A DNA stretch of 64,000 nucleotides from Streptacidiphilus fuscans. GTDB lineage: Bacteria; Actinomycetota; Actinomycetes; Streptomycetales; Streptomycetaceae. A program made the position numbers and the translations under genes. Under the pieces are notes generated by a model, which did no database searches, had not been told where the DNA came from, and saw only the letters and a list, made by a program, of their open reading frames with translations. Below are positions 49,795 to 61,582 of this stretch, piece after piece. The DNA lies in NCBI RefSeq assembly GCF_015690355.1, contig NZ_JADPRT010000014.1, positions 167,067-231,066 of the forward strand. The letters run 5' to 3'. The first letter of the stretch is position 1. Each line of letters opens with the position of its first letter.

Positions 49795-50710
49795 CATATC
49801 GTCAGGTACTGCTGCCGGGACACTGCGTCGGCCGGCGAGAAGTCGGCCAGCGAGACGTCGCCGCTCGCCGATGGCGCCGCCACCGGCGTTCCTGTGGACC
49901 CGGCGGATCGTGCTGACGCTGCTCGGCCTGTTCACCTTCGTGCCGCTGTACGTCATGGTGACCGGCTCGCTCAAGCCGCTGCAGGACGTCCAGTCGGCGT
50001 TCCAGTGGATCCCCGCGCACCTGACGCTGCGCCCCTACGTCGACATCTGGAGCACGGTCCCGCTGGGCCACTACTTCGTCAACAGCCTGATCGTCTCGTC
50101 CTGTTCGACCGTCGTGTCGGTGCTGATCGCGATCCTCGCCGCCTACGCGGTGAGCCGCTACCGGTTCCCCGGACGGCAGTTGTTCAGCGTGACGGTGCTG
50201 TCGACGCAGATGTTCCCCGGGATCCTGTTCCTGCTCCCGCTGTTCCTGATCTACGTCAACATCGGCGCAGCCACCGGCGTCCAGCTGTCCGACACCCTGC
50301 TCGGCCTGGTCATCACCTACCTGACCTTCACCCTTCCCTTCTCCATCTGGATGCTGGTCGGCTACTTCGACTCCATCCCGAGGGAGTTGGACGAGGCCGC
50401 CAAGGTCGACGGCAACGGCCCGATCGGCGCGCTGGTCCGGGTCATCGTGCCGGCCGCCATCCCCGGGATCGTGACCGTGGCGGTGTACTCCTTCATGACC
50501 GCCTGGGGCGAGGTGCTCTTCGCCTCGGTGATGACCGACGACTCGACGCGCACGCTGGCCGTCGGCCTGCGCAACTACGCGTCGCAGAACGACGTGTACT
50601 GGAACCAGATCATGGCGGCGTCGCTGGTGGTGAGCGTGCCCGTGGTGGTCGCGTTCCTGCTGCTCCAGCGGTACCTGGTGGCCGGGTTGACCGCAGGCTC
50701 CGTCAAGTAG
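49787..50710 (+). CDS. Carbohydrate ABC permease, MalG type
   Basis: Permease of 307 residues with about six helices. The N-terminal 30 residues are Arg-rich. The EAA loop is LDEAAKVDGNGPIGALVRVIVP (about residues 200-222). It starts with an ATG overlapping the preceding gene by 8 bases. It completes the membrane part of the second importer; the ATPase is likely a shared MsiK-type subunit, as no ATPase gene is present in this operon. Confidence 0.92.
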   Translation: MHDISSGTAAGTLRRPARSRPARRRRSPMAPPPAFLWTRRIVLTLLGLFTFVPLYVMVTGSLKPLQDVQSAFQWIPAHLTLRPYVDIWSTVPLGHYFVNSLIVSSCSTVVSVLIAILAAYAVSRYRFPGRQLFSVTVLSTQMFPGILFLLPLFLIYVNIGAATGVQLSDTLLGLVITYLTFTLPFSIWMLVGYFDSIPRELDEAAKVDGNGPIGALVRVIVPAAIPGIVTVAVYSFMTAWGEVLFASVMTDDSTRTLAVGLRNYASQNDVYWNQIMAASLVVSVPVVVAFLLLQRYLVAGLTAGSVK

Positions 50711-50740
50711 CCGAGCCACGCCACCAGCGCTGTTCTTCTT

Positions 50741-50790
50741 CTTTTGCTCTTCTCTTTTGCTCTTCTCTTTTGCTCTTCTCTTTTGCTCTT
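50741..50790 (+). repeat. Four tandem copies of a 13-bp pyrimidine-rich unit
   Basis: CTTTTGCTCTTCT is repeated at 50741-50753, 50754-50766 and 50767-50779, then truncated at 50780-50790. It is the most pronounced AT-rich, all-pyrimidine-biased tract in the window, lying between the permease and GH1 genes. It may pause transcription or vary by slippage. Confidence 0.9.
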
Positions 50791-50822
50791 CCCGTCCCCT
50801 GCACCGTGAGTTGAGGAGACCC

Positions 50823-52199
<1,377 letters not shown>

Positions 52200-52239
52200 C
52201 CATTTATCAACCCGGGGCCAGCGTGGCAGGCTGCGTTCC

Positions 52240-52728
52240 ATGGCAGTCGACCGAAACGGTGAGCAACGGGACGGCAGGGGCCTCGCGGTCCGCGCTGCTC
52301 GCCCCGACGACAGCGAAGGCGTCCTCGCGCTGGCCCCGCGCCTGCTCGAAGGCGTCGCTCCCTGGCGGGATCCGGCCGGGGCGCTACGCGCCGCGCAGGG
52401 CTGGCTGACGGGGTCGTTGGACGCTGGGGCACTGCTGGTCGCCGAGGCGGACGGCAGGCTGCTCGGCGTGATCTCCGTGACCGAGCAGGGGCACTGGACG
52501 GGAGCCCGGGACGCCTACATCGGCGAGCTTGCCGTGTCGCCCGAGGCCAGCCGCCGTGGCGCCGGCCGTGCCCTGGTCGCGGCGGTCACCGACTGGGCAC
52601 GTCAGCGGGGGCTGGAGAGTGTCACCTTGCAGACGGGCGCTGCGAACGCCACCGCGCGTGCCTTCTACGCTGCCCTCGGCTTCGCCGAGGAGGAGGTGCG
52701 ACTGACCTTGCCCCTCGACCCCGCGTGA
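52240..52728 (+). CDS. GNAT-family N-acetyltransferase
   Basis: Acetyltransferase of 162 residues. The acetyl-CoA-binding motif A is EASRRGAGRALVAAV (about residues 105-120), preceded by YIGELAVSPE and followed by VTLQTGAANATARAFYAALGF, the usual GNAT order. The substrate (antibiotic, amino acid or protein N terminus) cannot be assigned. It starts 40 bases after the GH1 gene and may be separately transcribed. It ends at a hairpin. Confidence 0.85.
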   Translation: MAVDRNGEQRDGRGLAVRAARPDDSEGVLALAPRLLEGVAPWRDPAGALRAAQGWLTGSLDAGALLVAEADGRLLGVISVTEQGHWTGARDAYIGELAVSPEASRRGAGRALVAAVTDWARQRGLESVTLQTGAANATARAFYAALGFAEEEVRLTLPLDPA

Positions 52729-52737
52729 CTTCACGCG
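52722..52737. terminator. Small hairpin at the end of the GNAT gene
   Basis: CGCGTGA and TCACGCG are separated by CT, and the GNAT stop codon lies in the stem. No T-run. It sits in the convergent gap before the HNH gene and could terminate both weakly. Confidence 0.45.
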
Positions 52738-52800
52738 TGTGGGCATGCCGATGGGCCGCTTCCCGGGGTGGTTGGCGGCTGGTCGGCGGGGTTGGGGTTG

Positions 52801-54330
52801 TTAGTTGCGTTGGGGGTAGCGGGTGTTGGGTGGGGGTGGGGTGTCGGGTGGTGGGACGGCGTGGGGTCGGCCGTTCCGCATTTCCAGTTCCCAGCCGGTC
52901 TGGTGGAGATCGGCGTGGTGCTCGTTGCAGAGCAGGGCGAGATTGTCGAGACTGGTTTCGCCGCCGTCCGCCCAGTGGGTCACGTGGTGGGCTTCGCACC
53001 AGGTGGGTGGTCGGTCGCAGCCGGGCCACACGCAGTGCCGGTCGCGGGCGACGACCGCATCCCGCAGGTGGGCCGGGACGGTGCGGGTCGCCCGGCCGAT
53101 GGAGACCGGCTTGTCCTGCCCACGCGTAAGGATCACGCGGACCTGGCAGTCACACGCCTCCTTCCGCGCCTGCCAGGCGGGGAGCTGGTAACCCCGGGTG
53201 GTCGTCGCCACAGCCTTCGGCCGCAGCAGCCCCGACAACTCATCCGTCCCGCCCTCCGTAAGGGCGGGGTGGGTGGGGCAGGCGCTTCGGAGGGCGTCGA
53301 GGTCGGCGATCAGGGTCAAGTGCGGACGCTGCCCACCCGTCGTGGGGAGCTTGTCCGAGCCCAGCGCGAGGTCGGTGACGGTTTCGAGGGCGTCGCCCAT
53401 GCGCTCACTGTGGGTCCGGGTCTCGCCCTCGACCGGGGTGCCCATCGCCGCCTCCAGGGCGACCCGGAGCTTCTCCCCCGCCACCGGCGAGAGTTCACCG
53501 GACAGGACCCAGAACGGCCGGTCACTGGTCCCGGTCGCCGAGAGCTTGACCCAGGACTGGAACACCGCCGGAACCACCGTCGCGTCCGCGTCCCGCTCGG
53601 GGACCAGGTGGGCGTGGATCTGCTTCGCCGCCTGACGCACATGGGCAAGGTGGAGCTTCGGGGTCTGCTCGACCATCAACACCTCCGCCTGACGGCGCGC
53701 GGCGGTGTCCTCGATCGGGGCAAGCTCCTTCGCCAGGATCTCCACCTGATCCGTCGACAGAGCGCCCTCCGCCTGGGCCTGACGGATCGTCGGAAGCTTG
53801 TCCAGATCCCGCGCCAGGTTCACCAGGCGATTCGCGTGCCCCTGACCCATCTGCGCATGCGTCCGCAGGAACCCCTTCGTCGAGCGGCAGCGGACAGCGG
53901 TAGCAGCGCCCACGCGGTCGAACACCGCCAGACGACGCAACTTCTGCGCATCCAACATCTCCGACAACCGCTCAAGAGCCAGGAACTGCTCCGCGAGGAA
54001 ATCCACACCCGCGTCCAACAACGCCTCATCGTCCTCGTCAGCGAGCGCCGTCAACAGGTCACGCGCGCACCCGGGAAGAGTTCGCAGCGGATCAGTGAAC
54101 CGCGCCTGACGCGACGAGGAGGGCGTGCCCGCGACGAACCGGGAACCCGCCGCATCCTGCGGCAAACCCAGCCAGTCATCACCAGCAGGAGACGGAGAAG
54201 GAACAGAAGGGGGAATTGAAGGGAGCCGGGGATCCGAACCAGACGACGAACCCTGGGACTCCGGGGAACCACCCCACCCATGGACGCCATCACCGTCATC
54301 ACACCCGCCCCCGAACATCGAGGCGTCCAT
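52801..54330 (-). CDS. DUF222/HNH endonuclease-like protein (13E12 family)
   Basis: Protein of 509 residues with a DUF222 domain (about 70-390) and a C-terminal HNH nuclease motif: CVWPGCDRPPTWCEAHHVTHWADGG, then SLDNLALLCNEHH. The conserved Cys/His pattern fits a metal-bound HNH site. N- and C-terminal ends are Pro/Ser-rich and low in complexity. Such proteins are abundant in actinobacteria and are related to repetitive 13E12 elements; the role is unclear and probably linked to mobile DNA or defence. Local GC is lower than in the surroundings, hinting at transfer (impression, not measured). A leaderless start at ATG 54330 is suggested by the promoter. Confidence 0.85.
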   Translation of the reverse strand: MDASMFGGGCDDGDGVHGWGGSPESQGSSSGSDPRLPSIPPSVPSPSPAGDDWLGLPQDAAGSRFVAGTPSSSRQARFTDPLRTLPGCARDLLTALADEDDEALLDAGVDFLAEQFLALERLSEMLDAQKLRRLAVFDRVGAATAVRCRSTKGFLRTHAQMGQGHANRLVNLARDLDKLPTIRQAQAEGALSTDQVEILAKELAPIEDTAARRQAEVLMVEQTPKLHLAHVRQAAKQIHAHLVPERDADATVVPAVFQSWVKLSATGTSDRPFWVLSGELSPVAGEKLRVALEAAMGTPVEGETRTHSERMGDALETVTDLALGSDKLPTTGGQRPHLTLIADLDALRSACPTHPALTEGGTDELSGLLRPKAVATTTRGYQLPAWQARKEACDCQVRVILTRGQDKPVSIGRATRTVPAHLRDAVVARDRHCVWPGCDRPPTWCEAHHVTHWADGGETSLDNLALLCNEHHADLHQTGWELEMRNGRPHAVPPPDTPPPPNTRYPQRN

Positions 54331-54517
54331 AGAACAATTATGACACTCCTTTCAGCCCACGCCAAGCCCCAACCGTCACCCACAGGAGTGAAAACCCCCA
54401 GCTCAGAGCAGTTTCCCAATCAACTTCGCCGTCAAACTGAGTGATCATCCGACTGCCCGTCAAGAAATGGAAAAAATTACCTGGGAATCCGATGAGTTCG
54501 GCATGCCGTTGACGTAG
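54331..54517. other. AT-richer gap between HNH and glycosyltransferase genes
   Basis: About 190 bases with an AT-rich stretch (GGAAAAAATTACC near 54467) on the right and the HNH promoter on the left. No palindrome is obvious besides the promoter. The glycosyltransferase promoter presumably lies in the right part. Confidence 0.35.
54337..54365 (-). promoter_or_regulatory. Promoter of the HNH gene with leaderless start
   Basis: On the minus strand TTGGCG and CATAAT are 17 bases apart. The -10 lies only about seven bases before the ATG, so transcription would begin at or next to it; the AAGGAG further upstream is too distant and lies in the spacer. Confidence 0.55.
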
Positions 54518-54547
54518 ATGTGCTGCTCCCTGACGCACATTCGCGCC

Positions 54548-56803
54548 ATGGCCTTGTTCTCTCCCCCCGCCCCGCCGAGACAGAACGTCTTGCGCGGCCG
54601 GCTGATCCTGCTCGGGCTCTGCGCGCTGGCCGCGCTGCTCTTCGCCTGGGGAATCAGCCGGAGTCAGTACCACCCCTTCTACGCCGACGCCGTCCGCAGC
54701 ATGACGCTCAGTTGGAAAGGATTTGTCTACGGGTCGTTCGATCCGGGGAACACCATCACCCTGGACAAGCTGCCGGGTTTCCTGTGGCCACAGGCCGTGT
54801 CGGCCCTGATCCTCGGATTCCACCCGTGGGCGCTGACCCTGCCCCAGGTGCTCGAAGGCGTGCTCAGCGTCGCCGTGCTGCATCTGATCGTCAAGCGGTG
54901 GGCGGGGCTCACGGCAGGGACGCTCGCGGCGCTGGCGTTCATGCTGACGCCGGTCGTCACCGGACTCTTCAGGACCTCCGTCGAGGACCCGGCGTTCACG
55001 CTGCTGCTGCTCCTCGCCGCCGAGGCGACCCAACGGGCGGCGCGCAGCGGGCGCACCAGGACGCTGCTGTTGGCCGGGGTCTGGGTCGGGCTGGCCTTCC
55101 AGGCGAAGATGTTGGAAGCGTTCGCCGTTCTGCCCGTGCTGGCGGGGGTGTACCTGCTGTCCGCGCCGGCGTCGCTGAAGCGGCGCAGTGCGCAGGTCGG
55201 GATCGCGGGGGCGGTGACGCTCGCCGTCTCGGCGTCGTGGATCGCGCTGGTCACGCTCACTCCGCAGGCCGACCGGCCGTATGTCGACGGCACCACCGAC
55301 AACTCCCCCATCAGCATGGTCGTCGGGTACAACTTCCTGAACCGCTTCTCGGCCGTTGGACTCAACGCCGCCGACACGGGCAGCGTCTCGGCGGTACGGG
55401 GTGGTCCGCAGGGTGCGACGCGTCCCGGCGGTCATGCCGAACCCGGCGCGACGACCACCCAGCCACAACAGCACACCACCGCAACCGCCGCTGCTCACCG
55501 CGACCAGTCCGAGAACGGCTGGGGCAAGCTGCTGACCGGAGAGCTCGCGGGCGAGGTGGGCTGGCTGTATCCGACCGCGCTCGCCGGGTTCGCCGTCGGG
55601 GTGCTGACACGGCGTCGGCGGGCGAGGACCGATCCGGTGCGGGCGGGATACCTGCTCTGGGGGGCTTGGCTCGCGGTGTTCTTCGTGGTGCTCAGCGCGG
55701 GGAGCGTGGCCGGGCATGCGTACTACCTCGGCGTGATCGCCGCACCGGCCGCCGCGTTGACGGGAGCGGGGCTGCCGCTGCTCTGGCGCACCTGGCGGGC
55801 GGGCGGTGCGAGCGCGTTCGCGCTGCCGGTGACGGTGGCGGCCACGGCGAGCTGGGCGGCCCTGCTGTCGCGGCCGTACCCGACGTTCCGGCCGTGGGTG
55901 ACGCCGGTGGCGCTGACGCTGGGCGCGGTGTCGACCGCACTGCTTCTGCTGCCGCTGGTCGTGCCGCTGTTCCGCCGGGAGGAGCCGGCCGACGGGGGCC
56001 CGGTCGCGACCGGACGGCTCGGCCGCGTGGGGACGGTCGGGCTTGCGTGCGGACTGGTGGCAGTGCTGCTCACGCCCGCCGTCTGGACGGCGAGCGTCTT
56101 CGACCCGGCGTACGGGAGGTCGATGATGGGCGCGATCGGTCCGGCAGCGCAGGTCGGTACGTTCGGGCAGTTCCAGCATGCTTTGGAGGAGAGCGCGACG
56201 GCCGGCCACGGGCAGCCCAGCACGCACGAGCAGTCGGGCCGGACCGATCGGCCGGGCGCAGGAGTGAGTGCCCAACTCGCCTCGGCCGCAGGCCATGCGG
56301 GCACACAGTCGGCGGCCACCGAGGAGGGTGCGGCGCTCGCCGCCGCGGCGTCGGTGTGGGGGCGGATGTTCGGGTTCGGCGGCGCGCCACGCCTGGATGC
56401 CGGGGAGCAGGCGGTGCTCGCGTACACCACGGCGCACCGGGGCGGGGCCCGCTACCTGTTCGCGACGACGAGTTGGGCGACGGCATCGCCGTACATCCTG
56501 ACCACCGGCGCGCCGGTGCTGCCGGTCGGCGGGTTCACGGAGCAGGTCCCGTGGCCGACGGTCGACGGCATCCGGAACGATGTGACGACGGGTCAACTGC
56601 GGTACGTCCTCCTGGCCGACCACGCATCCTCGCCCTTCGGCGGCGGCGGACAGGAGTTCGGGAAGCCGACCACGGCGGCCAAGGTGGGGACCTGGGTGAC
56701 GGCCAACTGCCACCCGGTCGCGCTGGCAGGCTTGCAGACGGACCGTCAGAATCCGCAGCGGCTCTACGACTGTGCAACGGAGGGCGGCGCGGCCCGTCAC
56801 TGA
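54548..56803 (+). CDS. GT39-like membrane glycosyltransferase (ArnT/YkcB type)
   Basis: Membrane enzyme of about 751 residues. N-terminal half has eight to ten hydrophobic helices; the first loop reads SQYHPFYADAVRSM, and WKGFVYGSFDPGNTITLDKLPG follows, the pattern of GT39/ArnT-like polyprenyl-phosphate-sugar transferases (YkcB group). A second set of helices (about 290-480) is followed by a soluble C-terminal domain (about 520-750). It may transfer a sugar to a surface polymer or lipid. The start is either ATG 54548 (ALFSPPAP) or ATG 54518; the former is chosen without strong evidence. Partner genes are not evident. Confidence 0.82.
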   Translation: MALFSPPAPPRQNVLRGRLILLGLCALAALLFAWGISRSQYHPFYADAVRSMTLSWKGFVYGSFDPGNTITLDKLPGFLWPQAVSALILGFHPWALTLPQVLEGVLSVAVLHLIVKRWAGLTAGTLAALAFMLTPVVTGLFRTSVEDPAFTLLLLLAAEATQRAARSGRTRTLLLAGVWVGLAFQAKMLEAFAVLPVLAGVYLLSAPASLKRRSAQVGIAGAVTLAVSASWIALVTLTPQADRPYVDGTTDNSPISMVVGYNFLNRFSAVGLNAADTGSVSAVRGGPQGATRPGGHAEPGATTTQPQQHTTATAAAHRDQSENGWGKLLTGELAGEVGWLYPTALAGFAVGVLTRRRRARTDPVRAGYLLWGAWLAVFFVVLSAGSVAGHAYYLGVIAAPAAALTGAGLPLLWRTWRAGGASAFALPVTVAATASWAALLSRPYPTFRPWVTPVALTLGAVSTALLLLPLVVPLFRREEPADGGPVATGRLGRVGTVGLACGLVAVLLTPAVWTASVFDPAYGRSMMGAIGPAAQVGTFGQFQHALEESATAGHGQPSTHEQSGRTDRPGAGVSAQLASAAGHAGTQSAATEEGAALAAAASVWGRMFGFGGAPRLDAGEQAVLAYTTAHRGGARYLFATTSWATASPYILTTGAPVLPVGGFTEQVPWPTVDGIRNDVTTGQLRYVLLADHASSPFGGGGQEFGKPTTAAKVGTWVTANCHPVALAGLQTDRQNPQRLYDCATEGGAARH

Positions 56804-56887
56804 GGTGCTTCACGTCCGCCCAGTGCGCCGTCGGACCAAGGGAGGTCTGGGCAGGCCGCCGCAACGTGGCTAGGATGCTGACGCTTT

Positions 56888-56903
56888 CGGAAAGCGCTTT
56901 CCG
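56888..56903. promoter_or_regulatory. LacI-type operator upstream of the DUF2264 gene
   Basis: CGGAAAGCGCTTTCCG is a perfect 16-bp palindrome, 40 bases before the DUF2264 start. GAAAGCGCTTTC fits the shape of LacI/GalR-family operators such as those in sugar regulons. No LacI gene is present in the window, so a regulator elsewhere is implied. Confidence 0.65.
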
Positions 56904-56942
56904 GCGCTTCCGGCGTCGCCATCCAACCCCGGGCAGGTCCCC

Positions 56943-59105
56943 ATGCCGCACCGCACCCAGCACCGCGTCCAGCGCCCTCTGCCGCCGTCGCCGCTCGACC
57001 TCCCGGAGAACCGGTCCCGCTCGCCCTACACCGGCTGGGACCGGCGGCACTGGGAGGCGCAGGCGGACCGGCTGCTCGCTGCGGTCGTCCCGTACGCCAC
57101 CCCGGGCCGTGCGGGGTACGCGCTGCCCGGACGGACGTCGTGGTCCGGGGAGGCGTCGGACGCGCTGGAGGGGTACGCGCGGACCTTCCTGCTCGCCGCC
57201 TTCCGGATCGCGGGCGCGGAAGGCAAGGGCGAGGCGGCGACGGAGCTGCTGGAGCGCTACGCCGCAGGCCTGAGCGCCGGGACGGACGCGCGGACAGAGG
57301 CGCGGACGGACGCACACCCCGCGCAGGAGGCCTGGCCGCGCATCGACCGCGACCGGGTGCAGCCCATGGTCGAGGCCGCGTCGATCGCGCTCGCGCTGCA
57401 CGAGACCAGGTCCTGGCTGTGGGACGCGCTGCCCGCCGCGACGCAGGAGCGGACCGCGGAGTGGCTCGGCGGCTTTGTCGGACGGACGCCGGTCGGGAAC
57501 AACTGGGTGCTGTTCCAGACCGTCGTCGAGGAGTTCCTCTGCTCTGTCGGGGCCGATCACGCCGACGCGGAGATCCGGCGCGGGCTGGACGCGCTGGACG
57601 GCTGGTATCTCGGAGACGGCTGGTACACGGACGGGCCGGGGCGGCGCATCGACCACTACAACGGCTGGGCGCTGCACCTGTATCCGCTGCTCTGGACCCG
57701 GATCGCGGCCGGCGGGCCCCGGGCCGAGCTCGCCGCCGAGTTGGGCGTCCGCTTCCGCGAGCGGTTGCGCCGCTTCCTCGACGACTACGTGCACCTGGTC
57801 GGCGGAGACGGCGCGCCGCTGCACCAGGGGCGTTCGCTGACCTACCGGTTCGCGGCGGCGGCGCCGCTGTGGATGGGCGAGCTGTTCGACTGCGCGCCGG
57901 GCCCGACGGGGACGGTACGCCGGGCGGCCTCCGGGATGCTGCGGCACTTCGCGGAGCACGGCGCGCCGGACCCCAGCGGCGTGCTGACGCTCGGCTGGCA
58001 CGACGAGTTCCTCGGCCTCACGCAGCCGTATTCGGGTCCGGCATCGCCCTACTGGGCGGCCAAGGGGTTCCTCGGACTGCTGCTGCCCGCCGACCACCCG
58101 GCCTGGACGGCGACCGAACAGCCGCTGCCGGTCGACACGTCCGACGGGGTGCGGCTGCTCCGCGGACCCAACTGGCTGGTGCAGGCCACGCACGCGGACG
58201 GGGTCGTACGCGTCCACAACCACGGCAGCGACGGTCTCGACCCGGCGGCCGGCGAGCGGAGCGCGCCCAGCGAGCGCACGAGTGATCCGCACTACGCCAA
58301 GCTCGCGTACACCACGTGCACAGGACCGGTTCTCCCGGCCGCAGCCGACAACGAGCTCACCCTCTCCGCGCCGAACGGCGCCACACCGACCGACTCCTCC
58401 CCGACCGACTCCTCACCGACCGGTCCGACCGCCCTCCCCCGCGGCCCGGTCACCGCGCTGGACGCCCCCGACCTGCCCGGCCTGCCCGGCCTGCGACTGG
58501 CCGGGTCCGTCCACACCGTCGACCCGGCCGCCGGGACACGCGTCGAATCGTGGACGCTCGCCGACGGACGCTTCGAGCTACGGCTCCACGCCGTCGTGGC
58601 CCCGGCCGGCTGGCGGATATCGGCAGGCGGACACGCACTCGCGGCCAAGACGCCGCCGCTCGCCCGCCAGGGGCGGCACTGGACGGTCGTCGAGCAGCCG
58701 GAGACCGGCACCGCCCGGCGTCTTCGCAGCGCGCTGGCACCCCTCCACGGCTTCGACCCGAGTCCCGACAGCCCGGACAAGCCGGACCGCCCTGGCAGCC
58801 CTGGCAGCCGCTCCTGCACCACCGTCCGCGCGACGGAGGCCAACGCCTTCGGCCCGCACGCGGCCTTCCCGCTGGCCACAACGATCCAGCCGGACACCGG
58901 AGTTCACGTCCTCGCGACCTGCGTCGTACTGTCCGCCGAGCCGCTGGACGCCGACGCGCCCCCGCCGTTCACGATCAGCGGCACCCTCGCCGACGGCCTC
59001 CGGATCCGCACCCCCTCCGGGCACACCCTCCTCGCCGAAGCCACCGATAGGGCCGACGCCACCCCGGACAGCACCCTGATCCGCCTCCGCCCCGCCCAGG
59101 ACTAG
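56943..59105 (+). CDS. DUF2264 protein, probable glycoside hydrolase (GH154-like)
   Basis: Protein of 720 residues. The first 410 residues fold as an alpha/alpha-barrel-like DUF2264 domain (SPYTGWDRRHWEAQADRLL, GNNWVLFQTVVEEFLCSVG, GDGWYTDGPGRRIDHYNGWALHLYPLLW). DUF2264 proteins were recently linked to family GH154, with activity on uronic-acid or related residues; catalytic residues cannot be pinned here. A beta-rich C-terminal half follows, with low-complexity Thr/Ser/Pro and Pro/Asp repeats (TDSSPTDSSPTG). No signal peptide. The start ATG at 56943 is preceded by CAGG. A LacI-like operator suggests induction by a sugar. Confidence 0.78.
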   Translation: MPHRTQHRVQRPLPPSPLDLPENRSRSPYTGWDRRHWEAQADRLLAAVVPYATPGRAGYALPGRTSWSGEASDALEGYARTFLLAAFRIAGAEGKGEAATELLERYAAGLSAGTDARTEARTDAHPAQEAWPRIDRDRVQPMVEAASIALALHETRSWLWDALPAATQERTAEWLGGFVGRTPVGNNWVLFQTVVEEFLCSVGADHADAEIRRGLDALDGWYLGDGWYTDGPGRRIDHYNGWALHLYPLLWTRIAAGGPRAELAAELGVRFRERLRRFLDDYVHLVGGDGAPLHQGRSLTYRFAAAAPLWMGELFDCAPGPTGTVRRAASGMLRHFAEHGAPDPSGVLTLGWHDEFLGLTQPYSGPASPYWAAKGFLGLLLPADHPAWTATEQPLPVDTSDGVRLLRGPNWLVQATHADGVVRVHNHGSDGLDPAAGERSAPSERTSDPHYAKLAYTTCTGPVLPAAADNELTLSAPNGATPTDSSPTDSSPTGPTALPRGPVTALDAPDLPGLPGLRLAGSVHTVDPAAGTRVESWTLADGRFELRLHAVVAPAGWRISAGGHALAAKTPPLARQGRHWTVVEQPETGTARRLRSALAPLHGFDPSPDSPDKPDRPGSPGSRSCTTVRATEANAFGPHAAFPLATTIQPDTGVHVLATCVVLSAEPLDADAPPPFTISGTLADGLRIRTPSGHTLLAEATDRADATPDSTLIRLRPAQD

Positions 59106-59326
59106 GCCCGCCCCACCCCGGGACGCGCGCGTCGAGCGGCTGTGCGACCGTGGGAGCGGCTCGACACCCCGCCGGGCGGGAGCCATCGCCGGGCGGGCCG
59201 CCGCCGGCCGCGTGCCAATCGGTGACGTGGGGCGGTACCGGGAAGTCGCCCGGACAAGATATCTTGATGTCGAGACGTTCTGAAACGTGATCGTGATCGT
59301 GAAGTAGACGCGAAGCGGGAGTACCG
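59106..59326. other. Promoter region of isocitrate dehydrogenase
   Basis: About 220 bases containing two adjoining palindromes (59256-59275) and AT-rich TGAAACGTGATCG sequence. No gene and no obvious attenuator. The region likely houses the idh promoter and its control sites. Confidence 0.4.
59256..59275. promoter_or_regulatory. Adjoining palindromes upstream of isocitrate dehydrogenase
   Basis: AAGATATCTT (59256-59265) is a perfect 10-bp palindrome, and TCTTGATGTCGAGA (59262-59275) is a near-perfect one. They overlap and lie about 50 bases upstream of the idh start. I have the impression that similar TCTTGA..TC.AGA motifs precede other central-metabolism genes in streptomycetes, but this was not checked. 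Confidence 0.45.
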
Positions 59327-61546
<2,220 letters not shown>

Positions 61547-61582
61547 TCACAGCAGGGCCGATCACACCGGCCTGACCGACCA

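Noticed and set aside
52801..54330. Interpretation of the DUF222-HNH gene as a group II intron or insertion sequence
   Set aside because: There is no reverse transcriptase, transposase, terminal inverted repeat or target duplication nearby.
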